Shown here in pieces: positions 1 through 5,839 of a stretch of DNA of 7,861 bases (position 1 is its first letter; the number at the start of each line of letters is the position of its first letter). The notes under the pieces are model-generated. The model saw only the letters and a list, made by a program, of their open reading frames with translations, had not been told where the DNA came from and searched no databases. The DNA is from an uncultured Erysipelotrichales bacterium (GTDB lineage: Bacteria; Bacillota_I; Bacilli_A; Erysipelotrichales; Coprobacillaceae). The stretch covers positions 1 through 7,861 of the forward strand of contig CAJUJC010000097.1 in NCBI GenBank assembly GCA_910586805.1. The letters run 5' to 3'. The position numbers and the translations under genes were made by a program.

Positions 1-470
1 GGAATAAACTTATTATAGTATTTAAATTTTAAAATACATTTTGCCTTAGATTCTCTTTTAAGTATTTGCATATCATGATTTTTACTATCATAAGATATCA
101 TCAAATTCCCCATTGTTTTGATATCATATACCTTATCAGGTAAAAAATCGTAATCTCCACTAGAATAAACAACTTGCTCGCTATTACTTATAACAATAAG
201 ATTATTATTCACTTTTTTAAAATTACAAGCAGTATCTCCTAAATAGTATAAGTTATCATCTAGTGCATAAGTTGATACTTTACCTAAATAATATTTATTG
301 TCTTCACTACTATAAAGTATGATATATCTATTGTTATTTTCAATTATGAAGTTGTCGATATCCCTGATAGTTGGAGTATATATATCATCATCTTTTCTTG
401 TAAAAAAGATAAAAGCAATAGATACTATACAAATGAATACAACACTAAAAATCATTATTTTTTTCTTCAT
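1..470 (-). CDS. Membrane-anchored protein of unknown function, 3' end outside window
   Basis: The frame starts at ATG 470-468 and stays open for 156 codons to the left edge, so the C-terminus is missing. Residues 1-25 are a short Lys-rich start (MKKK) and a hydrophobic stretch (IMIFSVVFICIVSIAFIFF). TRKDDD follows, which fits a single N-terminal transmembrane anchor with the rest outside the cell. The one Cys in the hydrophobic stretch is not in a convincing lipobox. The remainder is rich in Tyr, Asp, Asn and Ile with short repeating beta-like segments, such as YIILYSSEDNKYYLG and NLIVISNSEQVVYSSG. That suggests a beta-sheet or propeller-like domain (inference). It starts 21 bases after the stop of the secreted-protein gene, so the two are probably cotranscribed. 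The nearest Shine-Dalgarno-like AAGG (491-488) lies about 17 bases upstream, which is long, so translation may be weak or coupled. I do not recognise the family. Confidence 0.75.
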   Translation of the reverse strand, partial: MKKKIMIFSVVFICIVSIAFIFFTRKDDDIYTPTIRDIDNFIIENNNRYIILYSSEDNKYYLGKVSTYALDDNLYYLGDTACNFKKVNNNLIVISNSEQVVYSSGDYDFLPDKVYDIKTMGNLMISYDSKNHDMQILKRESKAKCILKFKYYNKFI

Positions 471-491
471 ATAAGCGACACATTAAACCTT

Positions 492-1226
492 CTAGAAATA
501 TATAACATTTTTACATGTATAAGAATATTTCTGTACAGCTGTTTTATAAGCTGCAAGAGATGAATATGTTTTTACAGCATTGTTATCAATATTTCCTACA
601 ACAATAGAGCCATTAGAATTAAGACGCATTAACTGATTTAATCCAAAAGTTTCAGCACCAACAACGTTTTTTGATGTTACGGTTCTCAAATATGTTCCAG
701 TATATTTATCAGTTACTCTATATGTGTATTGATATATTTCACCAAAAGTAAGACCTATAAATAATCTATGAGTGGCAAGATTTCCGTTTGATAGATATTC
801 TTTTTGTGGTCCTTTAAATGTTTTACTTTTAGTTGCACTAATCCCACCAGTAAGTGATATTTCTGTATTAGCTGTAGGCATATATTTAAAAGAACCATCT
901 AAACTTACTGTTACTGAATAAGTTTCATCAGTATTTGAATCTACATGAGTTCTATATTGACCTTTTATTGCTCTTCTACTATACAACCTTTTAGAACTAG
1001 TAAGTGTCCATATTTCTCCACTCATTCTAGCATTAGAAGACGTCTTGTTCTTTTCATCAGCTATTTCTTGACCTACTCTATTTACTTCTTCAGGCGTTGC
1101 TTCTTTACTTAATATTTCTTCTAATGAGATATTTTCGTTAATACTATCCATAGCAAATACTTCAACAGTCGGCATTAAAGACAAAGTCAATGATAACGTA
1201 GCGATAATTTTAATTAGTTTTTTCAT
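492..1226 (-). CDS. Secreted protein of unknown function with signal peptide
   Basis: This 244-residue protein begins with a classical signal peptide: MKKLIKII, a hydrophobic core, and a likely cut after VFA (residue 25). Residues 27-67 are acidic and helical-looking, like a pro-region (SLEEILSKEATPEEVNRVGQEI). From about residue 70 the chain is Ser/Thr/Tyr-rich and beta-like. Residues 102-137 alternate polar and non-polar residues on both sides of a turn (YSVTVSLDGSF, then EISLTGGISATKSKTF), a pattern seen in amphipathic beta-hairpins. There is a single Cys near the C-terminus (YTCKN). The start is supported by AAAGGAG 8 bases upstream of ATG 1226-1224, and a candidate promoter lies at 1315-1343. 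The membrane-protein gene follows 21 bases downstream. Secretion is well supported; function is not. A toxin or bacteriocin-like role with the neighbour as partner is possible but only inferred. Confidence 0.85.
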   Translation of the reverse strand: MKKLIKIIATLSLTLSLMPTVEVFAMDSINENISLEEILSKEATPEEVNRVGQEIADEKNKTSSNARMSGEIWTLTSSKRLYSRRAIKGQYRTHVDSNTDETYSVTVSLDGSFKYMPTANTEISLTGGISATKSKTFKGPQKEYLSNGNLATHRLFIGLTFGEIYQYTYRVTDKYTGTYLRTVTSKNVVGAETFGLNQLMRLNSNGSIVVGNIDNNAVKTYSSLAAYKTAVQKYSYTCKNVIYF

Positions 1227-1314
1227 AGTTTTTCTCCTTTTCTATATATTTTTTAAATATTATCTCGCTTTCTTCAATTCACATCATAATCACATCCTCT
1301 TAACTGTTTTTCTA

Positions 1315-1343
1315 ATATAATTTTATCATAGCTATACACTCAA
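1315..1343 (-). promoter_or_regulatory. Candidate promoter of the secreted/membrane protein operon
   Basis: On the minus strand, TTGAGT (1343-1338) is followed after 17 bases by TTATAT (1320-1315), or after 18 bases by TATATT. This is a fair SigA-like match. It would give a leader of roughly 80-85 bases before the ATG at 1226. The surrounding DNA is very AT-rich, so chance matches are common. Confidence 0.4.
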
Positions 1344-1420
1344 TAAAAGAAAAAATGCAAAATAATTAAATTTTATTCTAATCCGTGTATATGTATTATA
1401 AAAAGAAAATGGAATTAAAA

Positions 1421-1454
1421 ATTATTAGAACAAGGTATGCCTTGTCCTAATAAT
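1421..1454 (-). terminator. 15-bp hairpin, probable minus-strand terminator
   Basis: The arms 1421-1435 and 1440-1454 enclose the 4-base loop TATG. Read as RNA from the minus strand, all 15 positions pair (one as G-U). The stem is followed by UUUUAAUU (1420-1413). On the plus strand the same position is an A-C mismatch and no T-run follows, so the minus direction is favoured. It lies upstream of the secreted-protein promoter and would shield that operon from transcription arriving from the regulator gene or from the transposase remnant. Confidence 0.5.
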
Positions 1455-1456
1455 AG

Positions 1457-1681
1457 CATATCGATTTCTGTCATCTAGATATTAAAAATCTTCAAAAATA
1501 TCCTATTATTTTAATCGAGAAAAAACCAAATAAAGTAACTATTATCTACCGCAAGTTGCACTGCAGTGATCTTATTGACGATGAAGTTGCTATTTGTACT
1601 AGCACGTTTTATAACTTCATTCATCAAAATAAGATATTCATAAAACCTATAGATTTATCTAGAATGACTTCCAAAAAATAA
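1457..1681 (+). pseudogene. Remnant resembling an IS30-family transposase fragment
   Basis: This is an open frame of 74 codons ending at TAA 1679-1681, with no plausible start codon or ribosome binding site. Its last third contains VAICTSTFYNFIHQNKIF followed by IKPIDLSRMTSKK. That resembles the IS30-type transposase stretch that usually reads like 'TKTLYNYI..G...I...DLPRK', just before the catalytic core. Nothing resembling the catalytic DDE part follows: the frame stops and the next 300 bases are stop-rich. This looks like a short decayed insertion-sequence relic. The assignment rests on recalled motif similarity over about 30 residues and could be coincidental. Confidence 0.4.
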
Positions 1682-1985
1682 AAAAATGAAAACAATACAT
1701 TTCAAAACATTAAAAAGACTAATTTAAAATATCTTAGTTTTGCTGTTTTATATTATATTAATTGCTAAGATAAGATTATTACTTAAACCATTTCTTTTTA
1801 ACTAAATCAAGTTTATGAATTAGCCCATTAGATGTAAGAAATACCTAATAGCTCAAAAATGTCTAATAGACACATCTCAACTTATTCTCTTTGTAATCTG
1901 ACACATTATATATATCTTTTCCTTTAAAGTATTAGACAAATATTCTATTTTCAACAAAAGCAATCATATTACTTCATAATGTTTT
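1682..1985. other. Gene-free AT-rich spacer
   Basis: No frame longer than a few dozen codons with a ribosome binding site is visible on either strand. It holds only weak repeats: TATCTTAG (1730-1737) with its inverse CTAAGATA (1765-1772), the odd palindrome TGTCTAATAGACA (1860-1872), and a direct repeat CTAATAG (1845-1851 and 1862-1868). It forms the 3' flank of the minus-strand regulator gene. I see no convincing terminator immediately after that gene. Confidence 0.6.
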
Positions 1986-2663
1986 TCAGTTCTTAATAAT
2001 TATAAATCCATTTTCTGTCTCTCTTAAAACTAAAATCTTTATCTTTGTTCTTTGAGGTATGTATTGCATAATAATAGACTCATCATAGGAAACATTTTTT
2101 CCAACAATTAAGATATATGTTCTTAATCTTTCATCTCGAACTAAATCAATTTTACTTATTGCATAGTTAATAACACTATTAATATACATATTTTCATTTA
2201 TAAATAAATCAATATATGCATCTCTTGAATATTCAATATTTCTATATTGTTCTAGATGCTCTTTTTTTATTTTTTCCCATGAATCGACCACAGCATAGTT
2301 ATTAACAATTCTTTTCTTTGAAATGAGTCCTTCAAAATAGATTCTTCCAATTTTGAACGGGTTAGGATAATTTGGTTTAAAGGTAATAGAATATCCATCA
2401 ATTATACATTGACATAAATACTTTAATGCACATTTAGATGATTTTTCATATTGATCATCGTTTATTGAATCATATAAAATATCCAGTTTAGTCCTACTTT
2501 CATAAACCGATAGTTTGGTTAGTACCTTATCTGAAAACAAGGCAATTCTACCATTTTTTAAATCCATCATGTTTTGATATGTTATTCCTATTTCTTTAGC
2601 TAATTGCATGTAAGAAATATTTTTTTCTTTTTGTAAATTTGAAATATAAGTTGCTACTGACAT
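1986..2663 (-). CDS. Helix-turn-helix transcriptional regulator with unrecognised C-terminal domain
   Basis: This is a 225-residue protein read from ATG 2663-2661 (MSVATYISN). That start is preferred over in-frame ATGs at 2669 and 2705 because GGAGG (2675-2671) lies 7 bases upstream of it. Residues 5-45 form an XRE/Cro-like helix-turn-helix (ISYMQLAKEIGITYQNMMDLKNG). Residues 60-225 match neither the LexA/S24 peptidase nor the ImmA-binding domains usual in element repressors. They contain hydrophobic strands (YILIVGK, KIKILVL), suggesting an alpha/beta fold. The gene is divergent from the plus-strand replication and mobilisation operon. A 19-bp duplicated sequence lies in the shared promoter region, so a repressor or switch role over both directions is likely (inference). 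The C-terminal half might sense a signal or act enzymatically; I cannot name it. Confidence 0.8.
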   Translation of the reverse strand: MSVATYISNLQKEKNISYMQLAKEIGITYQNMMDLKNGRIALFSDKVLTKLSVYESRTKLDILYDSINDDQYEKSSKCALKYLCQCIIDGYSITFKPNYPNPFKIGRIYFEGLISKKRIVNNYAVVDSWEKIKKEHLEQYRNIEYSRDAYIDLFINENMYINSVINYAISKIDLVRDERLRTYILIVGKNVSYDESIIMQYIPQRTKIKILVLRETENGFIIIKN

Positions 2664-2700
2664 ATACATTCCTCCATATCTAATAGTATATAATATTTTA

Positions 2701-2760
2701 TGCATAAATCATATATAATATAATATTTTATTGTTTTGTGTTGCATTTATCATATATAAT
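2701..2760. promoter_or_regulatory. Duplicated 19-bp operator-like sequence
   Basis: TGCATWWATCATATATAAT occurs at 2701-2719 and 2742-2760. The copies match at 17 of 19 positions, in the same orientation, 41 bp apart (about four helical turns). The right copy overlaps the plus-strand promoter. The left copy lies upstream of the minus-strand regulator start. This placement fits binding sites for the adjacent helix-turn-helix regulator. The AT-rich half of the repeat is low in complexity, but the shared TGCAT and TCAT parts are not. Confidence 0.5.
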
Positions 2761-2768
2761 GATATAAT
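2741..2768 (+). promoter_or_regulatory. Promoter of the HTH-Rep-Mob-Xis-Int operon
   Basis: TTGCAT (2741-2746), a 16-base spacer and a perfect TATAAT (2763-2768) form a good SigA promoter ending 22 bases before the ATG at 2791. A second, overlapping option is TTGTTT (2731-2736), 18 bases, TATAAT (2755-2760). For the divergent regulator only a possible -10 (TATACT on the minus strand, 2690-2685) is visible, without a clear -35. Confidence 0.6.
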
Positions 2769-2790
2769 AATCTTTGAGGAGGTGGGAAAA

Positions 2791-3006
2791 ATGGAATTAA
2801 AATCAAAATTTATAACTTATCATGAATTAGCAGATGCACTTGGATGTAGTTATCAACAAGTTGCACAAGTTCATGCTAAACGTATTATAAAAGCATTTAA
2901 CATTGATAAGAAACGTCTTCCTAAAGCAGGAACCCTACCATTAAACTTGGTAGAACAATATTTTGATTTATCTGTAAACATTCATACAAACGAAAAGACT
3001 ATCTAG
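2791..3006 (+). CDS. Small helix-turn-helix DNA-binding protein
   Basis: This is a 71-residue protein starting MELKSKFITY. ATG 2791 is chosen because AGGAGGT (2777-2783) lies 7 bases upstream. The frame is open further up to 2731, but that start has no ribosome binding site and would overlap the promoter. Residues 8-30 (ITYHELADALGCSYQQVAQVHAK) look like the helix-turn-helix of AlpA/excisionase-like small winged-helix proteins. A basic stretch follows (KRIIKAF, DKKRLPK). It is the first gene of the plus-strand operon and lies 125 bases upstream of the RepA-like ATPase. Small proteins of this kind often accompany such genes in Firmicute mobilizable elements, acting in transcription control, replication or excision. 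The exact role here is not visible. Its stop codon sits inside the left arm of a 10-bp hairpin. Confidence 0.8.
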   Translation: MELKSKFITYHELADALGCSYQQVAQVHAKRIIKAFNIDKKRLPKAGTLPLNLVEQYFDLSVNIHTNEKTI

Positions 3007-3032
3007 TCCATCGCCAAACTTTCTAGATAGTC
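2997..3032 (+). repeat. Perfect 10-bp inverted repeat over the HTH gene stop
   Basis: GACTATCTAG (2997-3006) and CTAGATAGTC (3023-3032) are perfect inverse copies around a 16-base loop. The left arm contains the last codons and TAG stop of the small HTH gene. No T-run follows, so it is a poor intrinsic terminator. It may protect mRNA, or be a DNA site for the HTH protein or the replication ATPase. Confidence 0.6.
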
Positions 3033-3043
3033 ACAACCGAAAA

Positions 3044-3124
3044 GAGACTTGTTTTTATAATGCTCTTTCAAGAGAATTATAGCAAACAATTAGTCTCCTT
3101 TCAAACCAATTTTTAAGAAAGGAG
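3044..3124 (+). promoter_or_regulatory. Structured leader of the RepA-like gene with Shine-Dalgarno-pairing arm
   Basis: A long imperfect hairpin spans 3044-3097. Its paired blocks, from the outside in, are GAGACT/AGTCTC, TGTTT/AAACA, ATAAT/ATTAT and CTCT/AGAG around a TTCA loop. Overlapping its 3' end, CTCCTTTC (3095-3102) is a perfect 8-base complement of GAAAGGAG (3117-3124), the Shine-Dalgarno of the downstream gene, across a 14-base loop. The two structures share 3095-3097, so the closing stem of the first competes with the Shine-Dalgarno-masking stem. This is the architecture of translational attenuation or RNA-switch control. The pairings are seen directly; regulation is inferred. A DNA-level role in origin function is an alternative. 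Confidence 0.5.
3060..3116 (+). CDS. Possible 18-residue leader peptide
   Basis: ATG 3060-3062 opens a short frame, MLFQENYSKQLVSFQTNF, ending at TAA 3114-3116. That stop is directly in front of the GAAAGGAG Shine-Dalgarno (3117-3124) of the RepA-like gene. A ribosome on this frame would run through the hairpin and the anti-Shine-Dalgarno sequence, and end where it could re-initiate at ATG 3132. Upstream, AAAAGAG (3040-3046) is a weak ribosome binding site about 13 bases away. Short frames are common by chance, so this is supported mainly by its position. Confidence 0.3.
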   Translation: MLFQENYSKQLVSFQTNF

Positions 3125-3131
3125 TTTTTAT

Positions 3132-4109
3132 ATGCCAATAACACAAAGAGAATTATTAGAAAAAGAGTTTAAAACTGAAAATAAAGCAATTTTTGGAAAC
3201 ATACTTAAACCAGGTTTATATGTCTTGTCTGGCACAAGTAAAGTAGGTAAGTCAATTATTGCTACGACTATGGCTAATTGTATCGCTAATGGTACTGATT
3301 TTTTAGGCAAATCAATGCCTAAAGGTAAAGCTATTTATTTTGATAACGATAACTACGATTTTGAGACAAAAAGCAGAATTATTGCTCTCAATTTACTTGG
3401 TATTGACGAAATACTATATGAATTTAATGATTCAAAGTCTATACATGATATCAATGAAGTTCTTTCAAACATTCAAGATATTGATCAATATAGACTTGTT
3501 ATTATTGATTCTTATGTAGGACTAGAAGAAGTCGTTAATTCTAATGATAATTATTTTGATGTCTACCCTATTTTAAAAGAATTACGTGACCATGTCGTTT
3601 ATAAAAAACTAGTATGTATTATTATTCATCATACAAAAAAAGGTAAAGAAAAATTAGACCAAGATAATATGTTAGGTTCAAAAGCATTATCAGGTGCTAC
3701 TACTGGTTCACTTCTTCTTTCAGTTCGTAATGAATTTGATAAACATGGTCAATTAAAACTTATTCTAAGAGGAAACAAATCAATCATCAAAATTAAAAAA
3801 GATGAAAACAATATCGGTTGGTTATTAGATGAAGATAAAAACAGCACTACTGAGGAAATACCTAAAAATATACTTTCTCTCATAAATACAGTAGTCAACG
3901 AAAAAGAACATATCTTACGAGGCACATGTCAAGAAATTGTTCAAAAGAGTAAAATGGAAATTAATCCTAATTACCTTACTAAGTATCTTAAGCAAAACCA
4001 ACAGTACCTTGAAGAAAATAACATTACTTTTCATAACGAAAGAAACGGTCAAAAAAGAACCATTACTATTGAGTATCATGAAGAAGATATTCAACAAGTG
4101 ACAGTATGA
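3132..4109 (+). CDS. RepA-like AAA/RecA-fold ATPase (plasmid-type replication helicase)
   Basis: This is a 325-residue cytoplasmic protein of the AAA_25/RepA-like group. Walker A is GTSKVGKS (residues 34-41), Walker B is LVIIDS (122-127, Asp126), and a downstream IIHHTKKG (164-171) and GSKALSGATTG (182-192) match the later conserved motifs of hexameric RecA-fold helicases. Residues about 245-315 resemble a winged-helix tail (ILRGTCQEIVQKS, LTKYLKQNQQYLEENNI, then a basic strand). By family knowledge such proteins unwind DNA at the origin of plasmid-like replicons. In an integrated element they would allow replication of the excised circle or assist transfer. GAAAGGAG (3117-3124) lies 7 bases before ATG 3132. 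That Shine-Dalgarno can be masked by CTCCTTTC just upstream, suggesting controlled translation. No dedicated primase or initiator is seen beside it. Confidence 0.85.
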   Translation: MPITQRELLEKEFKTENKAIFGNILKPGLYVLSGTSKVGKSIIATTMANCIANGTDFLGKSMPKGKAIYFDNDNYDFETKSRIIALNLLGIDEILYEFNDSKSIHDINEVLSNIQDIDQYRLVIIDSYVGLEEVVNSNDNYFDVYPILKELRDHVVYKKLVCIIIHHTKKGKEKLDQDNMLGSKALSGATTGSLLLSVRNEFDKHGQLKLILRGNKSIIKIKKDENNIGWLLDEDKNSTTEEIPKNILSLINTVVNEKEHILRGTCQEIVQKSKMEINPNYLTKYLKQNQQYLEENNITFHNERNGQKRTITIEYHEEDIQQVTV

Positions 4110-4149
4110 CAGTCGTTTTCTGTACACAAATCATCTGTCATTGTGTCAC
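4098..4149. repeat. Inverted repeat built from paired TGACA repeats
   Basis: The arms 4098-4112 and 4135-4149 are inverse copies at 13 of 15 positions around a 22-base loop. Each arm holds two direct TGACA units 8 bases apart (TGACAGTA TGACAGTC on the plus strand; TGACACAA TGACAGAT on the minus strand). The left arm contains the TGA stop of the RepA-like gene. Four ordered copies look like a protein-binding array, iteron-like, for the ATPase, the relaxase or the HTH protein. A terminator is less likely because no T-run follows. Confidence 0.5.
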
Positions 4150-4202
4150 AAATAGAAATTTGAAAATTAAATATAACGCCTATCGGCAATCTTTAAAGAA
4201 AA

Positions 4203-4274
4203 AGACCAAAAACATTGGTCTAGCAAGTTATACCAAAATGCTTGCGCTTTTTGGAAACTTGCCCTGCCGGGGGC
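4203..4274 (+). other. Probable origin of transfer (oriT) upstream of the relaxase gene
   Basis: A 7-bp perfect hairpin, AGACCAA (4203-4209)/TTGGTCT (4215-4221), is followed by a nested one. Its outer stem is GCAAGTT (4223-4229)/AACTTGC (4256-4262), its inner stem CCAAAA (4233-4238)/TTTTGG (4249-4254), and its loop contains a second TGCTTGC. Directly after comes GCCCTGCCGGGGGC (4261-4274), strikingly GC-rich for this window and itself a small inverted repeat. MobV relaxases are known to nick at an inverted-repeat oriT just upstream of their own gene, which is exactly this position. The nick position cannot be told from sequence alone. Confidence 0.55.
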
Positions 4275-4294
4275 TATAAGGAGGAATACATTAT

Positions 4295-5536
4295 ATGGCT
4301 CATGCCCAAAAGTTTCACAGAAGTAGTATTGTAGGTTTAGCAATCCATTATGAACGTAGAGCTGGATGTGAGTTGGCTAATAAAGATATTGATATCAATA
4401 GAAGTCAATATAATTATAATCTTGCACAATCTATGCAACCATTACGTCCTGAAGAATTTATTTCCAAACGACTTAATGAAGTCAAACATATCAACAGAAA
4501 AGATATCGTTGTTATGGTTGATTGGATCGTTACTTTACCTAAAAATCTCACAGAAGATGATGAACAAAAATTCTTTGAGTCAGTGTTTAATTTCATGAAA
4601 CAAGAATATGGTCAAGATAATATTGTTAGTGCTTGGGTTCATAAAGATGAAAAGACACCACATATTCATGTTGGTTTTGTTCCAGTTATTATCGATAATA
4701 ATATCGAAAAATTAAATTGTAAAAAACTCATAACAAGAACACATCTTAAAAACTTTCATACACGTCTAACTGATTATATTGAACCATTGCTTGGATATAG
4801 GCCTGAAATTCTTAATGGTGCTACTATCAATGGAAACAGAACCATCAAAGAATTAAAAAATCAGGAAGATATTTGCCTACAAAAGGCTAAAAATAACATT
4901 CGAGATAATATAGCTGTTTCAAAAGAACTCGCCACACAAGCCGAAAATATCAAATATGAGGGCTCATTAATCACTAAAGTCAAATCTCTATCGCAAGCTA
5001 ATAAAGTTATCAAAGAATTAACTATTTCAAATAAAAGACTTTCAATTGATAATGATAAACTCATAAAAATTATTAATGTTCAAAAGAAAGAAATAGATAT
5101 GTATAGAGTTATGCCTTTAGCTAGAAGAGTTGAAGAAAAAGAAAAAGTCATAAATAATCTTTATTCTTCAATAGAAAATCTAGAAAAAAGAATTGATGAT
5201 CATGAATATGATATCCATGACTTACAAAGGAGAAATCTTAATTTATTAAAAAATAAAGATAAATTAGAACGACAATTATTTATTCATGAATCATTTCTTT
5301 CCCTAATTGGATTAGAAAATATATTTAAGGAATTCAAAAGAATATTCTTGCAAAATGATTTATCAATCAATATACGTTCAATCAAAGATATCTGTTCAAA
5401 AACAATCAATAAAGTAACACATATGTTCGATACATTAAAAGAAAGAATTACTTTTTTAGATAATCATAACTTACCAGATGATGAACTCATCACAAATCAA
5501 AATAATAATCATACATTTAAAGATTTATCACGATAG
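4295..5536 (+). CDS. mob: MobV-family (Pre/Mob) relaxase
   Basis: This 413-residue protein would nick oriT and stay bound to the 5' end of the transferred strand. The N-terminal domain shows the MobV motifs in order: His18 in AIHYERR (residues 16-22), NYNL (40-43), and the metal-binding HKDEKTPHIH (116-125) with His116, His123 and His125. In the MobM relaxase of pMV158 the N-terminal His is the catalytic residue, so His18 is the candidate here. From about 185 to 345 the chain is long, charged and helical with coiled-coil character (IKELTISNKRLSIDNDKL, ENLEKRIDDHEYDIHDL), as usual for dimerising MobV tails. AAGGAGG (4278-4284) lies 10 bases before ATG 4295. The probable oriT is just upstream and the excisionase-like gene follows 12 bases downstream. 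Length fits the family. No coupling protein is present, so mobilisation would rely on a helper conjugation system. Confidence 0.93.
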   Translation: MAHAQKFHRSSIVGLAIHYERRAGCELANKDIDINRSQYNYNLAQSMQPLRPEEFISKRLNEVKHINRKDIVVMVDWIVTLPKNLTEDDEQKFFESVFNFMKQEYGQDNIVSAWVHKDEKTPHIHVGFVPVIIDNNIEKLNCKKLITRTHLKNFHTRLTDYIEPLLGYRPEILNGATINGNRTIKELKNQEDICLQKAKNNIRDNIAVSKELATQAENIKYEGSLITKVKSLSQANKVIKELTISNKRLSIDNDKLIKIINVQKKEIDMYRVMPLARRVEEKEKVINNLYSSIENLEKRIDDHEYDIHDLQRRNLNLLKNKDKLERQLFIHESFLSLIGLENIFKEFKRIFLQNDLSINIRSIKDICSKTINKVTHMFDTLKERITFLDNHNLPDDELITNQNNNHTFKDLSR

Positions 5537-5548
5537 GAGGTATTATAT

Positions 5549-5839
5549 ATGGAAGAATTAAAAATGTTAACAAGAGAAGATGTAGCCAATGCCTTACATG
5601 TGCATGTTAATACAGTATCAATGCTAAGAGAAGTTGGTATTATTAATGGTATTAAAATTGGAAAAAATTATATGTTTCCACAAAAAGTCATTAGAGCTTT
5701 CCAAGAGGACTATATCGGTCTTGATGTAAGCAATAGAGAAAAAGCTATCCTAAGTCGAGAAACAGTTGAAAACAGAAAAAAGTGTGAAGAAACTATCTCA
5801 CAATACAGAAATAAAATATTAGCAGGAGTAACATTATAG
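5549..5839 (+). CDS. xis: Excisionase-like helix-turn-helix protein
   Basis: This is a 96-residue protein. Residues 6-55 fit the MerR-like excisionase fold: LTREDVANALHVHVNTVSML (helix-turn-helix), then the wing KIGKNYMFPQKVIRAF. The remainder (56-96) is a charged helical tail (SNREKAILSRETVENRKK). AGGAGG (5535-5540), which overlaps the relaxase stop codon, lies 8 bases before ATG 5549; a second in-frame ATG at 5564 is less well placed. Its stop overlaps the integrase start by one base. In this family and position it most likely bends attachment-site DNA and steers the integrase toward excision, though a transcription role is also possible. Expression is tied to the relaxase upstream and the integrase downstream, so mobilisation and excision would be made together. 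Confidence 0.8.
   Translation: MEELKMLTREDVANALHVHVNTVSMLREVGIINGIKIGKNYMFPQKVIRAFQEDYIGLDVSNREKAILSRETVENRKKCEETISQYRNKILAGVTL

Noticed and set aside
1819..1872. Several ATTAG/CTAAT copies in the spacer
   Set aside because: The units are 5-7 bases, irregularly spaced and in an AT-rich region; they are not a CRISPR array or an ordered repeat.
2664..2705. Upstream starts for the minus-strand regulator (2705, 2669)
   Set aside because: No Shine-Dalgarno serves 2705, and GGAGG is only one base from the 2669 start. ATG 2663 has 7-base spacing.
2731..2790. Upstream start for the small HTH protein
   Set aside because: The extra residues would overlap the promoter -35/-10. The strong AGGAGGT lies before ATG 2791 instead.
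3128..3310. Minus-strand open frame of 60 codons
   Set aside because: It lies wholly opposite the Walker A region of the ATPase gene, which has clear motifs, and has no ribosome binding site of its own.
3915..4127. Minus-strand open frame of 70 codons
   Set aside because: It is antisense to the ATPase C-terminus, with low-complexity hydrophobic content and no start signal.
4190..4199. 10-bp palindrome TCTTTAAAGA
   Set aside because: It is short and AT-rich, so expected by chance in this base composition, and has no supporting context apart from lying near the oriT candidate.
4350..4598. Plus-strand frame of 82 codons
   Set aside because: It is out of frame inside the relaxase domain, which carries conserved motifs in the other frame.
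4861..5064. Minus-strand open frame of 67 codons (and a similar one at 4414-4596)
   Set aside because: Both are antisense shadows of the relaxase gene without start signals.
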